DNA of 64,000 nt from Acanthococcus lagerstroemiae. Taxonomy: Eukaryota; Arthropoda; Insecta; Hemiptera; Eriococcidae. This document shows, in pieces, positions 24,112 through 38,696 of this stretch. The stretch is taken from NCBI GenBank assembly GCA_031841125.1, contig CM063112.1, positions 23,090,603-23,154,602 of the forward strand, in the 5' to 3' direction. The notes under the pieces were generated by a model, which did not search any database, was not told the origin of the DNA, and was given only the letters and a program-made list of their open reading frames with translations. The position numbers were made by a program, and so were the translations under genes. Positions within the stretch are counted from its first letter, which is position 1; every line of letters begins with the position of its first letter.

Positions 24112-26995
24112 TATGAAATCTCCAGAATAACAGAGCTCCCACAGAGTATGGTAGAGGGATAGCATCCGTCCAACCTGTGACATAAATGTTGTATGTAAAA
24201 TTGAAACTAGACATATAGGTATAGATTAGCTGGAAGGGGCGATATCTACAGTATACAATGATGGTAACATGAGAAGAAAATCTTCATTACTAACCAGTAG
24301 CGCTGACTTTTGATGAAACAAATTTGAAAACAAATTGCTGTGATGAAACAAAAAGTTTTAAAAATAAAAGGCGTTTTTCAATTATTTACACTGGAATAAT
24401 GACAACATTATATGGCTGCGATACTACACGCAGAATATAGATTTAACATTGCTCTTTCTGGCAAGACAAAAGTCGCTGTGGCTTCATAAATCCAGCCACC
24501 AGAGCGTATGATAGTTGAAAAGAGTTTTTATAGTTACCCCTTAATTGCAAGTAATACTTAAAAAACAGATATCATCGAAAAAGCGTTCCAGTGGATCAGC
24601 AGTCAGGTCTAGTAAATCTTCAGAAATGCTATCGTTGAATTAAAGCAATGACAGTGATTTGACTGGATATAGATTCGAGGAAAAATAAAGCAAATAATCA
24701 AAAATAATAAATAAGGTCCGAAAGGGAGTAGGGGAGACTATGTACAAAACTTAAAAACCCATGGAAATGATTAGGTATACCACATACCGTTCTTCAAGGA
24801 CGATGGGTTTGATTAGGAAATTTGACAAGTCCAGAACTTTCACAGGAGAAATTCCAAAAACTACTAAGTACTGGTTCTTGGTGTTGAGATCGTGGAAACG
24901 TTTCCATGTATCAGTGACTGGTCCAACAGATCCTCTGTGATCGATTAATCAGGAGCTGCAAAAATAATTTTACAGTATCAAAATTTGGGGGAAATATGGG
25001 AATACCAATAAAATGATTCTTACTTTTTGCAAATCACATCTTCAACTTCGGCCTTGAGAATCCTTGATGGTTGGTGGAGCATATAGCGATGCATGCCTGC
25101 CAAAGTGGCTCCCCAGACACCACACAACTAGTCCCGACAACTACCCTTTCAAGTATCACATCAGAAACTAGAGTGAATGTATCTAGGGAAGCATATGACA
25201 ACACACGCATACCAAAGTGCGTACAACTAGAATTGTGGGTATTTGTTGTATTTTCATATACTTTTTATTCGCATCCGTTATCTCTTTTTGGCCTTTTACT
25301 TTCATTTGATCTTCCTTGTTATACAAATTGTCAAATTTTGTATCGTTTCTCATCTTCAGCTCCTTCCTTGAGAATCCTAAGTGTTTAGTGAAGCGCCTGG
25401 CGATGCACGCCCGCCAAAGAGGCTCCCCAGACACAGCCTCACTAGTCCTAAAAACTACCCTTTCGAGTATAATATCAGAAACCAGAGGGATGTGTTTGGG
25501 GAAGCGTATGACAATGCACGCATACCAAAGTGCCTCCCAACACAACTAGAATTGTGGGTATCTATTATGTTTCCATAATATATGTTTATTTCACATCCTT
25601 TATCTTCCTTGCTGTACAAATTGTAAAATTTTGTATCTTTTCTCATCTTCAGCTCCTTCCTTGAGAATCCTAGGTGTTTAGTGAAGCGCCTGGCGATGCA
25701 CGCCCGCCAAAGAGGCTCCCCAGACACAGCCTCACTAGTCCTAAAAGCTACCCTTTCGAGTATAATATCAGAAACCAGAGGGATGTGTTTGGGGAAGCGT
25801 ATGACAATGCACGCATACCAAAGTGCCTCCCAACACAACTAGGATTGTGGGTATCTATTGTGTTTCCATAATATATTATTCTTTCACATCCTTTATCTTC
25901 CTTGCTGTACAAATTGTAGAATTTTGTATCTTTTCTCATCTTCAGCTCCCTCTTTGAGAATCCTAGGTGTTTAGTGAAGCGCCTGGCGATGCACGCCCGC
26001 CAAAGAGGCCCCCCAGACACAGCCTCACTAGTCCTAAAAACTACCCTTCCGAGTATAATATCAGAAACCAGAGGGATGTGTTTGGGGAAGCGTATGACAA
26101 TGCACGCATACCAAAGTGCCTCCCAACACAACTAGGATTGTGGGTCTCTATTGTGTTTCCATAATATATTTTTATTTCACATCCTTTATCTTCCTTGCTG
26201 TACAAATTGTAAAATGTTGTATCTTTTCTCATCTTCAGCTCCTTCCTTGAGAATCCTAGGTGTTTAGTGAAGCGCCTGGCGATGCACGCCCGCCAAAGAG
26301 GCTCCCCAGACACGGCCTCACTAGTCCTAAAAACTACCCTTTCGAGTATAATATCAGAAACCAGAGGGATGTGTTTGGGGAAGCGTATGACAATGCACGC
26401 ATACCAAAGTGCCTCCCAAGACAACTAGGATTGTGGGTACTTTTTCTCTTTCTGTATCCTGTATTTTCACATCCTTTATAGCTATTTATACTTTTTTCTT
26501 TTCATTATCAATAGTATTTGTTATCCACTCTTCTTGTTTGTTTTTCATTATTAATTTTGTCCCAATGTTTTATTCTTACTTTCCTTTTTATATAATCTTT
26601 GTACCTCTTTTTCAACATCGATTTGATCTTATTATTTCCTCACTTTTTATCTCTAATGGGAACATGCAAGATAGAGTATAAACGGTAAACACATGCAGCG
26701 AACATGCAAAAATAATTATAACGATCAATGAAATATGGAAGCAACTAAATACTATGTCAAATTATAGGCACCAAAAAATCATTTAAATAGTGAACTTCAA
26801 CATGCAGTATTGACATGACTCACTATACAGGTGCAAAATCAACGCTCCATCACAGCATGATGAATCCAAGCATTCAATTCAAAATGCACAAGACTTGGTC
26901 GAATCCGCAATTGCATACAACTTGTAGGAACATCAGTGGCACGATGTAGGTATCCGTCCTTGATAATCACTGAATTCTATCTGATGGCAACAAAA
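24112..26995 (-). repeat. Macro-unit U9 (2884 bp, 4 A subrepeats)
   Basis: Exon B is at 24788-24955, A1 starts near 25071, and A copies begin at 25381, 25674, 25967 and 26260. The spacer is the full-length version with private variants GACATATAGG, GCGTTTTTCAATT and TACTACACGCAG, which it shares with U11. Its A run matches U7. TATAAATAG is at 26482-26490. Confidence 0.93.
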
Positions 26996-29839
26996 TATGA
27001 AATCTCCAGAATAACAGAGCTCCCACAGAGTATGGTAGAGGGATAGCATCCGTCCAACCTGTGACATAAATGTTGTATGTAAAATTGAAACTAGACATGT
27101 AGGTATAGATTAGCCGGAAGGGGGGACATCTACAGTATACAATGATGGTAACATGAGAAGAAAATCTTCATTACTAACCAGTACCGCTGACTTTTGATGA
27201 AACAAATTTGAAAACAAATTGTATTTACACTAGAATAATGACAACATTATATGGCTGCGATACTAAGCGCAGAATATAGATTTAACATTGCTCTTTCTGG
27301 CAAGACAAAAGTCGCTGTGGCTTCATAAATCCAGCCACCAGAGCGTGTGATAGTTGAAAAGAGTTTTTAAAGTTACCCCTTAATTGCAAGTAATACTTAA
27401 AAAACAGATATCATCGAAAAAGCGTTCCAGTGGATCAGCAGTCAGGTCTAGTAAATCTTCAGAAATGCTATCGTTGAATTAAAGCAATGACAGTGATTTG
27501 ACTGGATATAGATTCGAGGAAAAATAAAGCAAATAATCAAAAATAAATAAATAAGGTCCCAAAGGGAGTAGGGGAGACTATGTACAAGACTTAAAAACCC
27601 ATGGAAATGATTAGGTATACCACATACCGTTCTTCAAGGACGATGGGTTTGATTAGGAAATTTGACAAGTCCAGAACTTTCACAGGAGAAATTCCAAAAA
27701 CTACTAAGTACTGGTTCTTGGTGTTGAGATCGTGGAAACGTTTCCATGTATCAGTGACTGGTCCAACAGATCCTCTGTGATCGATTAATCAGGAGCTGCA
27801 AAAATAATTTTACAGTATCAAAATTTGGGGGAAATATGGGAATACCAATAAAATGATTCTTACTTTTTGCAAATCACATCTTCAACTTCGGCCTTGAGAA
27901 TCCTTGATGGTTGGTGGAGCATATAGCGATGCATGCCTGCCAAAGTGGCTCCCCAGACACCACACAACTAGTCCCGACAACTACCCTTTCAAGTATCACA
28001 TCAGAAACTAGAGTGAATGTATCTAGGGAAGCATATGACAACACACGCATACCAAAGTGCGTACAACTAGAATTGTGGGTATTTGTTGTATTTTCATATA
28101 CTTTTTATTCGCATCCGTTATCTCTTTTTGGCCTTTTACTTTCATTTGATCTTCCTTGTTATACAAATTGTCAAATTTTGTATGGTTTCTCATCTTCAGC
28201 TCCTTCCTTGAGAATCCTAAGTGTTTAGTGAAGCGCCTGGCGATGCACGCCCGCCAAAGAGGCTCCCCAGACACAGCCTCACTAGTCCTAAAAACTACCC
28301 TTTCGAGTATAATATCAGAAACCAGAGGGATGTGTTTGGGGAAGCGTATGACAATGCACGCATACCAAAGTGCCTCCCAACACAACTAGAATTGTGGGTA
28401 TCTATTATGTTTCCATAATATATGTTTATTTCACATCCTTTATCTTCCTTGCTGTACAAATTGTAAAATTTTGTATCTTTTCTCATCTTCAGCTCCTTCC
28501 TTGAGAATCCTAGGTGTTTAGTGAAGCGCCTGGCGATGCACGCCCGCCAAAGAGGCTCCCCAGACACAGCCTCACTAGTCCTAAAAGCTACCCTTTCGAG
28601 TATAATATCAGAAACCAGAGGGATGTGTTTGGAAAAGCGTATGACAATGCACGCATACCAAAGTGCCTCCCAACACAACTAGGATTGTGGGTATCTATTG
28701 TGTTTCCATAATATATTATTCTTTCACATCCTTTATCTTCCTTGCTGTACAAATTGTAGAATTTTGTATCTTTTCTCATCTTCAGCTCCCTCTTTGAGAA
28801 TCCTAGGTGTTTAGTGAAGCGCCTGGCGATGCACGCCCGCCAAAGAGGCTCCCCAAACACAGCCTCACTAGTCCTAAAAACTACCCTTTCGAGTATAATA
28901 TCAGAAACCAGAGGGATGTGTTTGGGGAAGCGTATGACAATGCACGCATACCAAAGTTCCTCCCAACACAACTAAGATTGTGGGTATCTATTGTGTTTCC
29001 ATAATATATTATTCTTTCACATCCTTTATCTTCCTTGCTGTACAAATTGTAGAATTTTGTATCTTTTCTCATCTTCAGCTCCCTCTTTGAGAATCCTAGG
29101 TGTTTAGTGAAGCGCCTGGCGATGCACGCCCGCCAAAGAGGCCCCCCAGACACAGCCTCACTAGTCCTAAAAACTACCCTTCCGAGTATAATATCAGAAA
29201 CCAGAGGGATGTGTTTGGGGAAGCGTATGACAATGCACGCATACCAAAGTGCCTCCCAAGACAACTAGGATTGTGGGTACTTTTTCTCTTTCTGTCTCCT
29301 GTATTTTCACATCCTTTATAGCTATTTATACTTTTTTCTTTTCATTATTAATAGTATTTGTTATCCACTCCTTTTGTTTGTTTTTCATTATTATTTTTGT
29401 CCCAATGTTTTATTCTTCCTTTCCTTTTTATATAATCTCTGTACCTCTTTTACAATATCGATTTGATCTTATTATTTCCTCACTTTTTATCTCTAACAGG
29501 AACATGCAAGAAGGAGTATAAACAGTAAACACATGCAGCGAACATGCAAAAATAATTATAACGATCAATGAAATATGGAAGCAACTAAATACTATATCAA
29601 ATTATAGGCACCAAAAAATCATTTAAATAGTGAACTTCAACATGCAGTATTGACATGACTCACTAGACAGGTGCGAAATCAACGCTCCATCACAGCATGA
29701 TGAATCAATCCAAGCATTCAATTCAAAATGCACAAGACTTGGTCGAATCCGCAAGTGCATACAACTTGTAGGAACATCACTGGCACGATGTAGGTATCCG
29801 TCCTTGATAATCACTGAATTCTATCTGATGGCAACGAAA
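26996..29839 (-). repeat. Macro-unit U10 (2844 bp, 4 A subrepeats)
   Basis: Exon B is at 27628-27795, A1 starts near 27911, and A copies begin at 28221, 28514, 28807 and 29100. The unit is a near copy of U8 (offset 5724). A 4-bp insertion at about 29705 (GATGAATCAATCC) lengthens its T module by one AATC step. It retains the U8-type spacer deletion. TATAAATAG is at 29322-29330. Confidence 0.93.
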
Positions 29840-32724
29840 TATGAAATCTCCAGAATAACAGAGCTCCCACAGAGTATGGTAGAGGGATAGCATCCGTCCA
29901 ACCTGTGACATAAATGTTGTATGTAAAATTGAAACTAGACATATAGGTATAGATTAGCTGGAAGGGGCGATATCTACAGTATACAATGATGGTAACATGA
30001 GAAGAAAATCTTCATTACTAACCAGTAGCGCTGACTTTTGATGAAACAAATTTGAAAACAAATTGCTGTGATGAAACAAAAAGTTTTAAAAATAAAAGGC
30101 GTTTTTCAATTATTTACACTGGAATAATGACAACATTATATGGCTGCGATACTACACGCAGAATATAGATTTAACATTGCTCTTTCTGGCAAGACAAAAG
30201 TCGCTGTGGCTTCATAAATCCAGCCACCAGAGCGTATGATAGTTGAAAAGAGTTTTTATAGTTACCCCTTAATTGCAAGTAATACTTAAAAAACAGATAT
30301 CATCGAAAAAGCGTTCCAGTGGATCAGCAGTCAGGTCTAGTAAATCTTCAGAAATGCTATCGTTGAATTAAAGCAATGACAGTGATTTGACTGGATATAG
30401 ATTCGAGGAAAAATAAAGCAAATAATCAAAAATAAGTAAATAAGGTCCCAAAGGGAGTAGGGGAGACTATGTACAAGACTTAAAAACCCATGGAAATGAT
30501 TAGGTATACCACATACCGTTCTTCAAGGACGATGGGTTTGATTAGGAAATTTGACAAGTCCAGAACTTTCACAGGAGAAATTCCAAAAACTACTAAGTAC
30601 TGGTTCTTGGTGTTGAGATCGTGGAAACGTTTCCATGTATCAGTGACTGGTCCAACAGATCCTCTGTGATCGATTAATCAGGAGCTGCAAAAATAATTTT
30701 ACAGTATCAAAATTTGGGGGAAATATGGGAATACCAATAAAATGATTCTTACTTTTTGCAAATCACATCTTCAACTTCGGCCTTGAGAATCCTTGATGGT
30801 TGGTGGAGCATATAGCGATGCATGCCTGCCAAAGTGGCTCCCCAGACACCACACAACTAGTCCCGACAACTACCCTTTCAAGTATCACATCAGAAACTAG
30901 AGTGAATGTATCTAGGGAAGCATATGACAACACACGCATACCAAAGTGCGTACAACTAGAATTGTGGGTATTTGTTGTATTTTCATATACTTTTTATTCG
31001 CATCCGTTATCTCTTTTTGGCCTTTTACTTTCATTTGATCTTCCTTGTTATACAAATTGTCAAATTTTGTATCGTTTCTCATCTTCAGCTCCTTCCTTGA
31101 GAATCCTAAGTGTTTAGTGAAGCGCCTGGCGATGCACGCCTGCCAAAGAGGCTCCCCAGACACAGCCTCACTAGTCCTAAAAACTACCCTTTCGAGTATA
31201 ATATCAGAAACCAGAGGGATGTGTTTGGGGAAGCGTATGACAATGCACGCATACCAAAGTGCCTCCCAACACAACTAGAATTGTGGGTATCTATTATGTT
31301 TCCATAATATATGTTTATTTCACATCCTTTATCTTCCTTGCTGTACAAATTGTAAAATTTTGTATCTTTTCTCATCTTCAGCTCCTTCCTTGAGAATCCT
31401 AGGTGTTTAGTGAAGCGCCTGGCGATGCACGCCCGCCAAAGAGGCTCCCCAGACACAGCCTCACTAGTCCTAAAAGCTACCCTTTCGAGTATAATATCAG
31501 AAACCAGAGGGATGTGTTTGGGGAAGCGTATGACAATGCACGCATACCAAAGTACCTCCCAACACAACTAGGATTGTGGGTATCTATTGTGTTTCCATAA
31601 TATATTATTCTTTCACATCCTTTATCTTCCTTGCTGTACAAATTGTAGAATTTTGTATCTTTTCTCATCTTCAGCTCCCTCTTTGAGAATCCTAGGTGTT
31701 TAGTGAAGCGCCTGGCGATGCACGCCCGCCAAAGAGGCCCCCCAGACACAGCCTCACTAGTCCTAAAAACTACCCTTCCGAGTATAATATCAGAAACCAG
31801 AGGGATGTGTTTGGGGAAGCGTATGACAATGCACGCATACCAAAGTGCCTCCCAACACAACTAGGATTGTGGGTCTCTATTGTGTTTCCATAATATATTT
31901 TTATTTCACATCCTTTATCTTCCTTGCTGTACAAATTGTAAAATGTTGTATCTTTTCTCATCTTCAGCTCCTTCCTTGAGAATCCTAGGTGTTTAGTGAA
32001 GCGCCTGGCGATGCACGCCCGCCAAAGAGGCTCCCCAGACACGGCCTCACTAGTCCTAAAAACTACCCTTTCGAGTATAATATCAGAAACCAGAGGGATG
32101 TGTTTGGGGAAGCGTATGACAATGCACGCATACCAAAGTGCCTCCCAAGACAACTAGGATTGTGGGTACTTTTTCTCTTTCTGTATCCTGTATTTTCACA
32201 TCCTTTATAGCTATTTATACTTTTTTCTTTTCATTATCAATAGTATTTGTTATCCACTCTTCTTGTTTGTTTTTCATTATTAATTTAGTCCCAATGTTTT
32301 ATTCTTACTTTCCTTTTTATATAATCTTTGTACCTCTTTTTCAACATCGATTTGATCTTATTATTTCCTCACTTTTTATCTCTAATGGGAACATGCAAGA
32401 TAGAGTATAAACGGTAAACACATGCAGCGAACATGCAAAAATAATTATAACGATCAATGAAATATGGAAGCAACTAAATACTATGTCAAATTATAGGCAC
32501 CAAAAAATCATTTAAATAGTGAACTTCAACATGCAGTATTGACATGACTCACTATACAGGTGCAAAATCAACGCTCCATCACAGCATGATGAATCCAAGC
32601 ATTCAATTCAAAATGCACAAGACTTGGTCGAATCCGCAATTGCATACAACTTGTAGGAACATCAGTGGCACGATGTAGGTATCCGTCCTTGATAATCACT
32701 GAATTCTATCTGATGGCAACAAAA
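29840..32724 (-). repeat. Macro-unit U11 (2885 bp, 4 A subrepeats; mosaic)
   Basis: Exon B is at 30517-30684, A1 starts near 30800, and A copies begin at 31110, 31403, 31696 and 31989. The spacer up to about 30.42 kb follows U9, but the next stretch (GGTCCCAAAGGG, TGTACAAGAC) follows U8 and U10. The unit is therefore a recombinant or gene-conversion product. From about 31.2 kb it matches U13 at an offset of 5972 (shared CAAAGTACCTCCC). TATAAATAG is at 32211-32219. Confidence 0.92.
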
Positions 32725-35564
32725 TATGAAATCTCCAGAATAACAGAGCTCCCACAGAGTATGGTAGAGGGATAGCATCCGTCCAACCTATGACATAAAT
32801 GTTGTATGTAAAATTGAAACTAGACATGTAGGTATAGATTAGCCGGAAGGGGGGACATCTACAGTATACAATGATGGTAACATGAGAAGAAAATCTTCAT
32901 TACTAACCAGTACCGCTGACTTTTGATGAAACAAATTTGAAAACAAATTGTATTTACACTGGAATAATGACAACATTATATGGCTGCGATACTAAGCGCA
33001 GAATATAGATTTAACATTGCTCTTTCTGGCAAGACAAAAGTCGCTGTGGCTTCATAAAGCCAGCCACCAGAGCGTGTGATAGTTGAAAAGAGTTTTTAAA
33101 GTTACCCCTTAATTGCAAGTAATACTTAAAAAACAGATATCATCGAAAAAGCGTTCCAGTGGATCAGCAGTCAGGTCTAGTAAATCTTCAGAAATGCTAT
33201 CGTTGAATTAAAGCAATGACAGTGATTTGACTGGATATAGATTCGAGGAAAAATAAAGCAAATAATCAAAAATAAATAAATAAGGTCCGAAAGGGAGTAG
33301 GGGAGACTATGTAAAAAACTTAAAAACCCATGGAAATGATTAGGTATACCACATACCGTTCTTCAAGGACGATGGGTTTGATTAGGAAATTTGACAAGTC
33401 CAGAACTTTCACAGGAGAAATTCCAAAAACTACTAAGTACTGGTTCTTGGTGTTGAGATCGTGGAAACGTTTCCATGTATCAGTGACTGGTCCAACAGAT
33501 CCTCTGTGATCGATTAATCAGGAGCTGCAAAAATAATTTTACAGTATCAAAATTTGGGGGAAATATGGGAATACCAATAAAATGATTCTTACTTTTTGCA
33601 AATCACATCTTCAACTTCGGCCGTGAGAATCCTTGATGGTTGGTGGAGCATATAGCGATGCATGCCTGCCAAAGTGGCTCCCCAGACACCACACAACTAG
33701 TCCCAACAACTACCCTTTCAAGTATCACATCAGAAACTAGAGTGAATGTATCTAGGGAAGCATATGACAACACACGCATACCAAAGTGCGTACAACTAGA
33801 ATTGTGGGTATTTGTTGTATTTTCATATACTTTTTATTCGCATCCGTTATCTCTTTTTGGCCTTTTACTTTCATTTGATCTTCCTTGTTATACAAATTGT
33901 CAAATTTTGTATCGTTTCTCATCTTCAGCTCCTTCCTTGAGAATCCTAAGTGTTTAGTGAAGCGCCTGGCGATGCACGCCCGCCAAAGAGGCTCCCCAGA
34001 CACAGCCTCACTAGTCCTAAAAACTACCCTTTCGAGTATAATATCAGAAACCAGAGGGATGTGTTTGGGGAAGCGTATGACAATGCACGCATACCAAAGT
34101 GCCTCCCAACACAACTAGAATTGTGGGTATCTATTATGTTTCCATAATATATGTTTATTTCACATCCTTTATCTTCCTTGCTGTACAAATTGTAAAATTT
34201 TGTATCTTTTCTCATCTTCAGCTCCTTCCTTGAGAATCCTAGGTGTTTAGTGAAGCGCCTGGCGATGCACGCCCGCCAAAGAGGCTCCCCAGACACAGCC
34301 TCACTAGTCCTAAAAGCTACCCTTTCGAGTATAATATCAGAAACCAGAGGGATGTGTTTGGGGAAGCGTATGACAATGCACGCATACCAAAGTGCCTCCC
34401 AACACAACTAGGATTGTGGGTATCTATTGTGTTTCCATAATATATTATTCTTTCACATCCTTTATCTTCCTTGCTGTACAAATTGTAGAATTTTGTATCT
34501 TTTCTCATCTTCAGCTCCCTCTTTGAGAATCCTAGGTGTTTAGTGAAGCGCCTGGCGATGCACGCCCGCCAAAGAGGCCCCCCAGACACAGCCTCACTAG
34601 TCCTAAAAACTACCCTTCCGAGTATAATATCAGAAACCAGAAGGATGTGTTTGGGGAAGCGTATGACAATGCACGCATACCAAAGTGCCTCCCAACACAA
34701 CTAGGATTGTGGGTCTCTATTGTGTTTCCATAATATATTTTTATTTCACATCCTTTATCTTCCTTGCTGTACAAATTGTAAAATGTTGTATCTTTTCTCA
34801 TCTTCAGCTCCTTCCTTGAGAATCCTAGGTGTTTAGTGAAGCGCCTGGCGATGCACGCCCGCCAAAGAGGCTCCCCAGACACGGCCTCACTAGTCCTAAA
34901 AACTACCCTTTCGAGTATAATATCAGAAACCAGAGGGATGTGTTTGGGGAAGCGTATGACAATGCACGCATACCAAAGTGCCTCCCAAGACAACTAGGAT
35001 TGTGGGTACTTTTTCTCTTTCTGTATCCTGTATTTTCACATCCTTTATAGCTATTTATACTTTTTTCTTTTCATTATCAATAGTATTTGTTATCCACTCT
35101 TCTTGTTTGTTTTTCATTATTAATTTTGTCCCAATGTTTTATTCTTACTTTCCTTTTTATATAATCTTTGTACCTCTTTTTCAACATCGATTTGATCTTA
35201 TTATTTCCTCACTTTTTATCTCTAATGGGAACATGCAAGATAGAGTATAAACGGTAAACACATGCAGCGAACATGCAAAAATAATTATAACGATCAATGA
35301 AATATGGAAGCAACTAAATACTATGTCAAATTATAGGCACCAAAAAATCATTTAAATAGTGAACTTCAACATGCAGTATTGACATGACTCACTATACAGG
35401 TGCAAAATCAACGCTCCATCACAGCATGATGAATCCAAGCAATCAATTCAAAATGCACAAGACTTGGTCGAATCCGCAATTGCATACAACTTGTAGGAAC
35501 ATCAGTGGCACGATGTAGGTATCCGTCCTTGATAATCACTGAATTCTATCTGATGGCAACAAAA
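32725..35564 (-). repeat. Macro-unit U12 (2840 bp, 4 A subrepeats)
   Basis: Exon B is at 33357-33524, A1 starts near 33640, and A copies begin at 33950, 34243, 34536 and 34829. Variants CATAAAGCCAGCC, CGGCCGTGAGAATCC and GTCCCAACAACTACC are shared with U14 at an offset of 5972. Private changes such as CAGAAGGATGTG (34640) mark divergence after the shared block. The spacer has the 44-bp deletion. TATAAATAG is at 35051-35059. Confidence 0.93.
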
Positions 35565-38500
35565 TATGAAATCTCCAGAATAACAGAGCTCCCACAGAGT
35601 ATGGTAGAGGTATAGCATCCGTCCAACCTGTGACATAAATGTTGTATGTAAAATTGAAACTAGACATGTAGGTATAGATTAGCCGGAAGGGGGGACATCT
35701 ACAGTATACAATGATGGTAACATGAGAAGAAAATCTTCATTACTAACCAGTACCGCTGACTTTTGATGAAACAAATTTGAAAACAAATTGTATTTACACT
35801 AGAATAATGACAACATTATATGGCTGCGATACTAAGCGCAGAATATAGATTTAACATTGCTCTTTCTGGCAAGACAAAAGTCGCTGTGGCTTCATAAATC
35901 CAGCCACCAGAGCGTGTGATAGTTGAAAAGAGTTTTTAAAGTTACCCCTTAATTGCAAGTAATACTTAAAAAACTGATATCATCGAAAAAGCGTTCCAGT
36001 GGATCAGCAGTCAGGTCTAGTAAATCTTCAGAAATGCTATCGTTGAATTAAAGCAATGACAGTGATTTGACTGGATATAGATTCGAGGAAAAATAAAGCA
36101 AATAATCAAAAATAAATAAATAAGGTCCGAAAGGGAGTAGGGGAGACTATGTACAAAACTTAAAAACCCATGGAAATGAGTAGGTATACCACATACCGTT
36201 CTTCAAGGACGATGGGTTTGATTAGGAAATTTGACAAGTCCAGAACTTTCACAGGAGAAATTCCAAAAACTACTAAGTACTGGTTCTTGGTGTTGAGATC
36301 GTGGAAACGTTTCCATGTATCAGTGACTGGTCCAACAGATCCTCTGTGATCGATTAATCAGGAGCTGCAAAAATAATTTTACATATCAAAATTTGGGGGA
36401 AATATGGGAATACCAATAAAATGATTCTTACTTTTTACAAATCACATCTTCAACTTCTGCCTTAAGAATCCTTGATGGTTGGTGGAGCATATAGCGATGC
36501 ATGCCTGCCAAAGTGGCTCCCCAGACACCACACAACTAGTCCTGACAACTACCCTTTCGAGTATCACATCAGAAACTAGAGTGAATGTATTTAGGGAAGC
36601 GTATGACAATACACGCATACCAAAGTGCGTACAACTAGAATTGTGGGTATTTGTTATATTTTCGTATACTTTTTATTCGCATCCGTTATCTCTTTTTGGT
36701 CTTTTACTTTCATTTGATCTTCCTTGTTATACAAATTGTCAAATTTTGTATCTTTTCTCATCTTCAGCTCCTTCCTTGAGAATCCTAAGTGTTTAGTGAA
36801 GCGCCTGGCGATGCACGCCCGCCAAAGAGGCTCCCCAGACACAGCCTCACTAATCCTAAAAACTACCCTTTCGAGTATAATATCAGAAACCAGAGGGATG
36901 TGTTTGGGGAAGCGTATGACAATGCACGCATACCAAAGTGCCTCCCAACACAACTAGGATTGTGGGTATATATTGTGTTTCCATAATATATTTTTCTTTC
37001 ACATCCTTTATCTTCCTTACTGTACAAATTGTAAAATTTTGTGTATTTTCTCATCTTTAGCTCCTTCCTTGAGAATCCTAGGTGTTTAATGAAGCGCCGG
37101 GCGATGCACGCCCGCCAAAGAGGCTCCCCAGACACAGCCTCACTAGTCCTAAAAACTACCCTTTCGAGTATAATATCAGAAACCAGAGGGATGTGTTTGG
37201 GGAAGCGTATGACAATGCACGCATACCAAAGTGCCTCCCAACACAACTAGAATTGTGGGTATCTATTATGTTTCCATAATATATGTTTATTTCACATCCT
37301 TTATCTTCCTTGCTGTACAAATTGTAAAATTTTGTATCTTTTCTCATCTTCAGCTCCTTCCTTGAGAATCCTAGGTGTTTAGTGAAGCGCCTGGCGATGC
37401 ACGCCCGCCAAAGAGGCTCCCCAGACACAGCCTCACTAGTCCTAAAAGCTACCCTTTCGAGTATAATATCAGAAACCAGAGGGATGTGTTTGGGGAAGCG
37501 TATGACAATGCACGCATACCAAAGTACCTCCCAACACAACTAGGATTGTGGGTATCTATTGTGTTTCCATAATATATTATTCTTTCACATCCTTTATCTT
37601 CCTTGCTGTACAAATTGTAGAATTTTGTATCTTTTCTCATCTTCAGCTCCCTCTTTGAGAATCCTAGGTGTTTAGTGAAGCGCCTGGCGATGCACGCCCG
37701 CCAAAGAGGCCCCCCAGACACAGCCTCACTAGTCCTAAAAACTACCCTTCCGAGTATAATATCAGAAACCAGAGGGATGTGTTTGGGGAAGCGTATGACA
37801 ATGCACGCATACCAAAGTGCCTCCCAACACAACTAGGATTGTGGGTCTCTATTGTGTTTCCATAATATACTTTTATTTCACATCCTTTATCTTCCTTGCT
37901 GTACAAATTGTAAAATGTTGTATCTTTTCTCATCTTCAGCTCCTTCCTTGAGAATCCTAGGTGTTTAGTGAAGCGCCTGGCGATGCACGCCCGCCAAAGA
38001 GGCTCCCCAGACACGGCCTCACTAGTCCTAAAAACTACCCTTTCGAGTATAATATCAGAAACCAGAGGGATGTGTTTGGGGAAGCGTATGACAATGCACG
38101 CATACCAAAGTGCCTCCCAAGACAACTAGGATTGTGGGTACTTTTTCTCTTTCTGTATCCTGTATTTTCACATCCTTTATAGCTATTTATACTTTTTTCT
38201 TTTCATTATCAATAGTATTTGTTATCCACTCTTCTTGTTTGTTTTTCATTATTAATTTAGTCCCAATGTTTTATTCTTACTTTCCTTTTTATATAATCTT
38301 TGTACCTCTTTTTCAACATCGATTTGATCTTATTATTTCCTCACTTTTTATCTCTAATGGGAACATGCAAGATAGAGTATAAACGGTAAACACATGCAGC
38401 GAACATGCAAAAATAATTATAACGATCAATGAAATATGGAAGCAACTAAATACTATGTCAAATTATAGGCACCAAAAAATCATTTAAATAGTGAACTTCA

Positions 38501-38696
38501 ACATGCAGTATTGACATGACTCACTATACAGGTGCAAAATCAACGCTCCATCACAGCATGATGAATCCAAGCATTCAATTCAAAATGCACAAGACTTGGT
38601 CGAATCCGCAATTGCATACAACTTGTAGGAACATCAGTGGCACGATGTAGGTATCCGTCCTTGATAATCACTGAATTCTATCTGATGGCAACAAAA
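35565..38696 (-). repeat. Macro-unit U13 (3132 bp, 5 A subrepeats)
   Basis: Exon B is at 36197-36364, A1 starts near 36479, and A copies begin at 36789, 37082, 37375, 37668 and 37961. The first two monomers resemble monomers 6 and 7 of U4 (TTTTGTGTATTTTCTC, GCGCCGGGCG), while the last three match U11. The fifth monomer therefore arrived by exchange between distant units. B-side variants also resemble U2 and U4. TATAAATAG is at 38183-38191. Confidence 0.93.
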
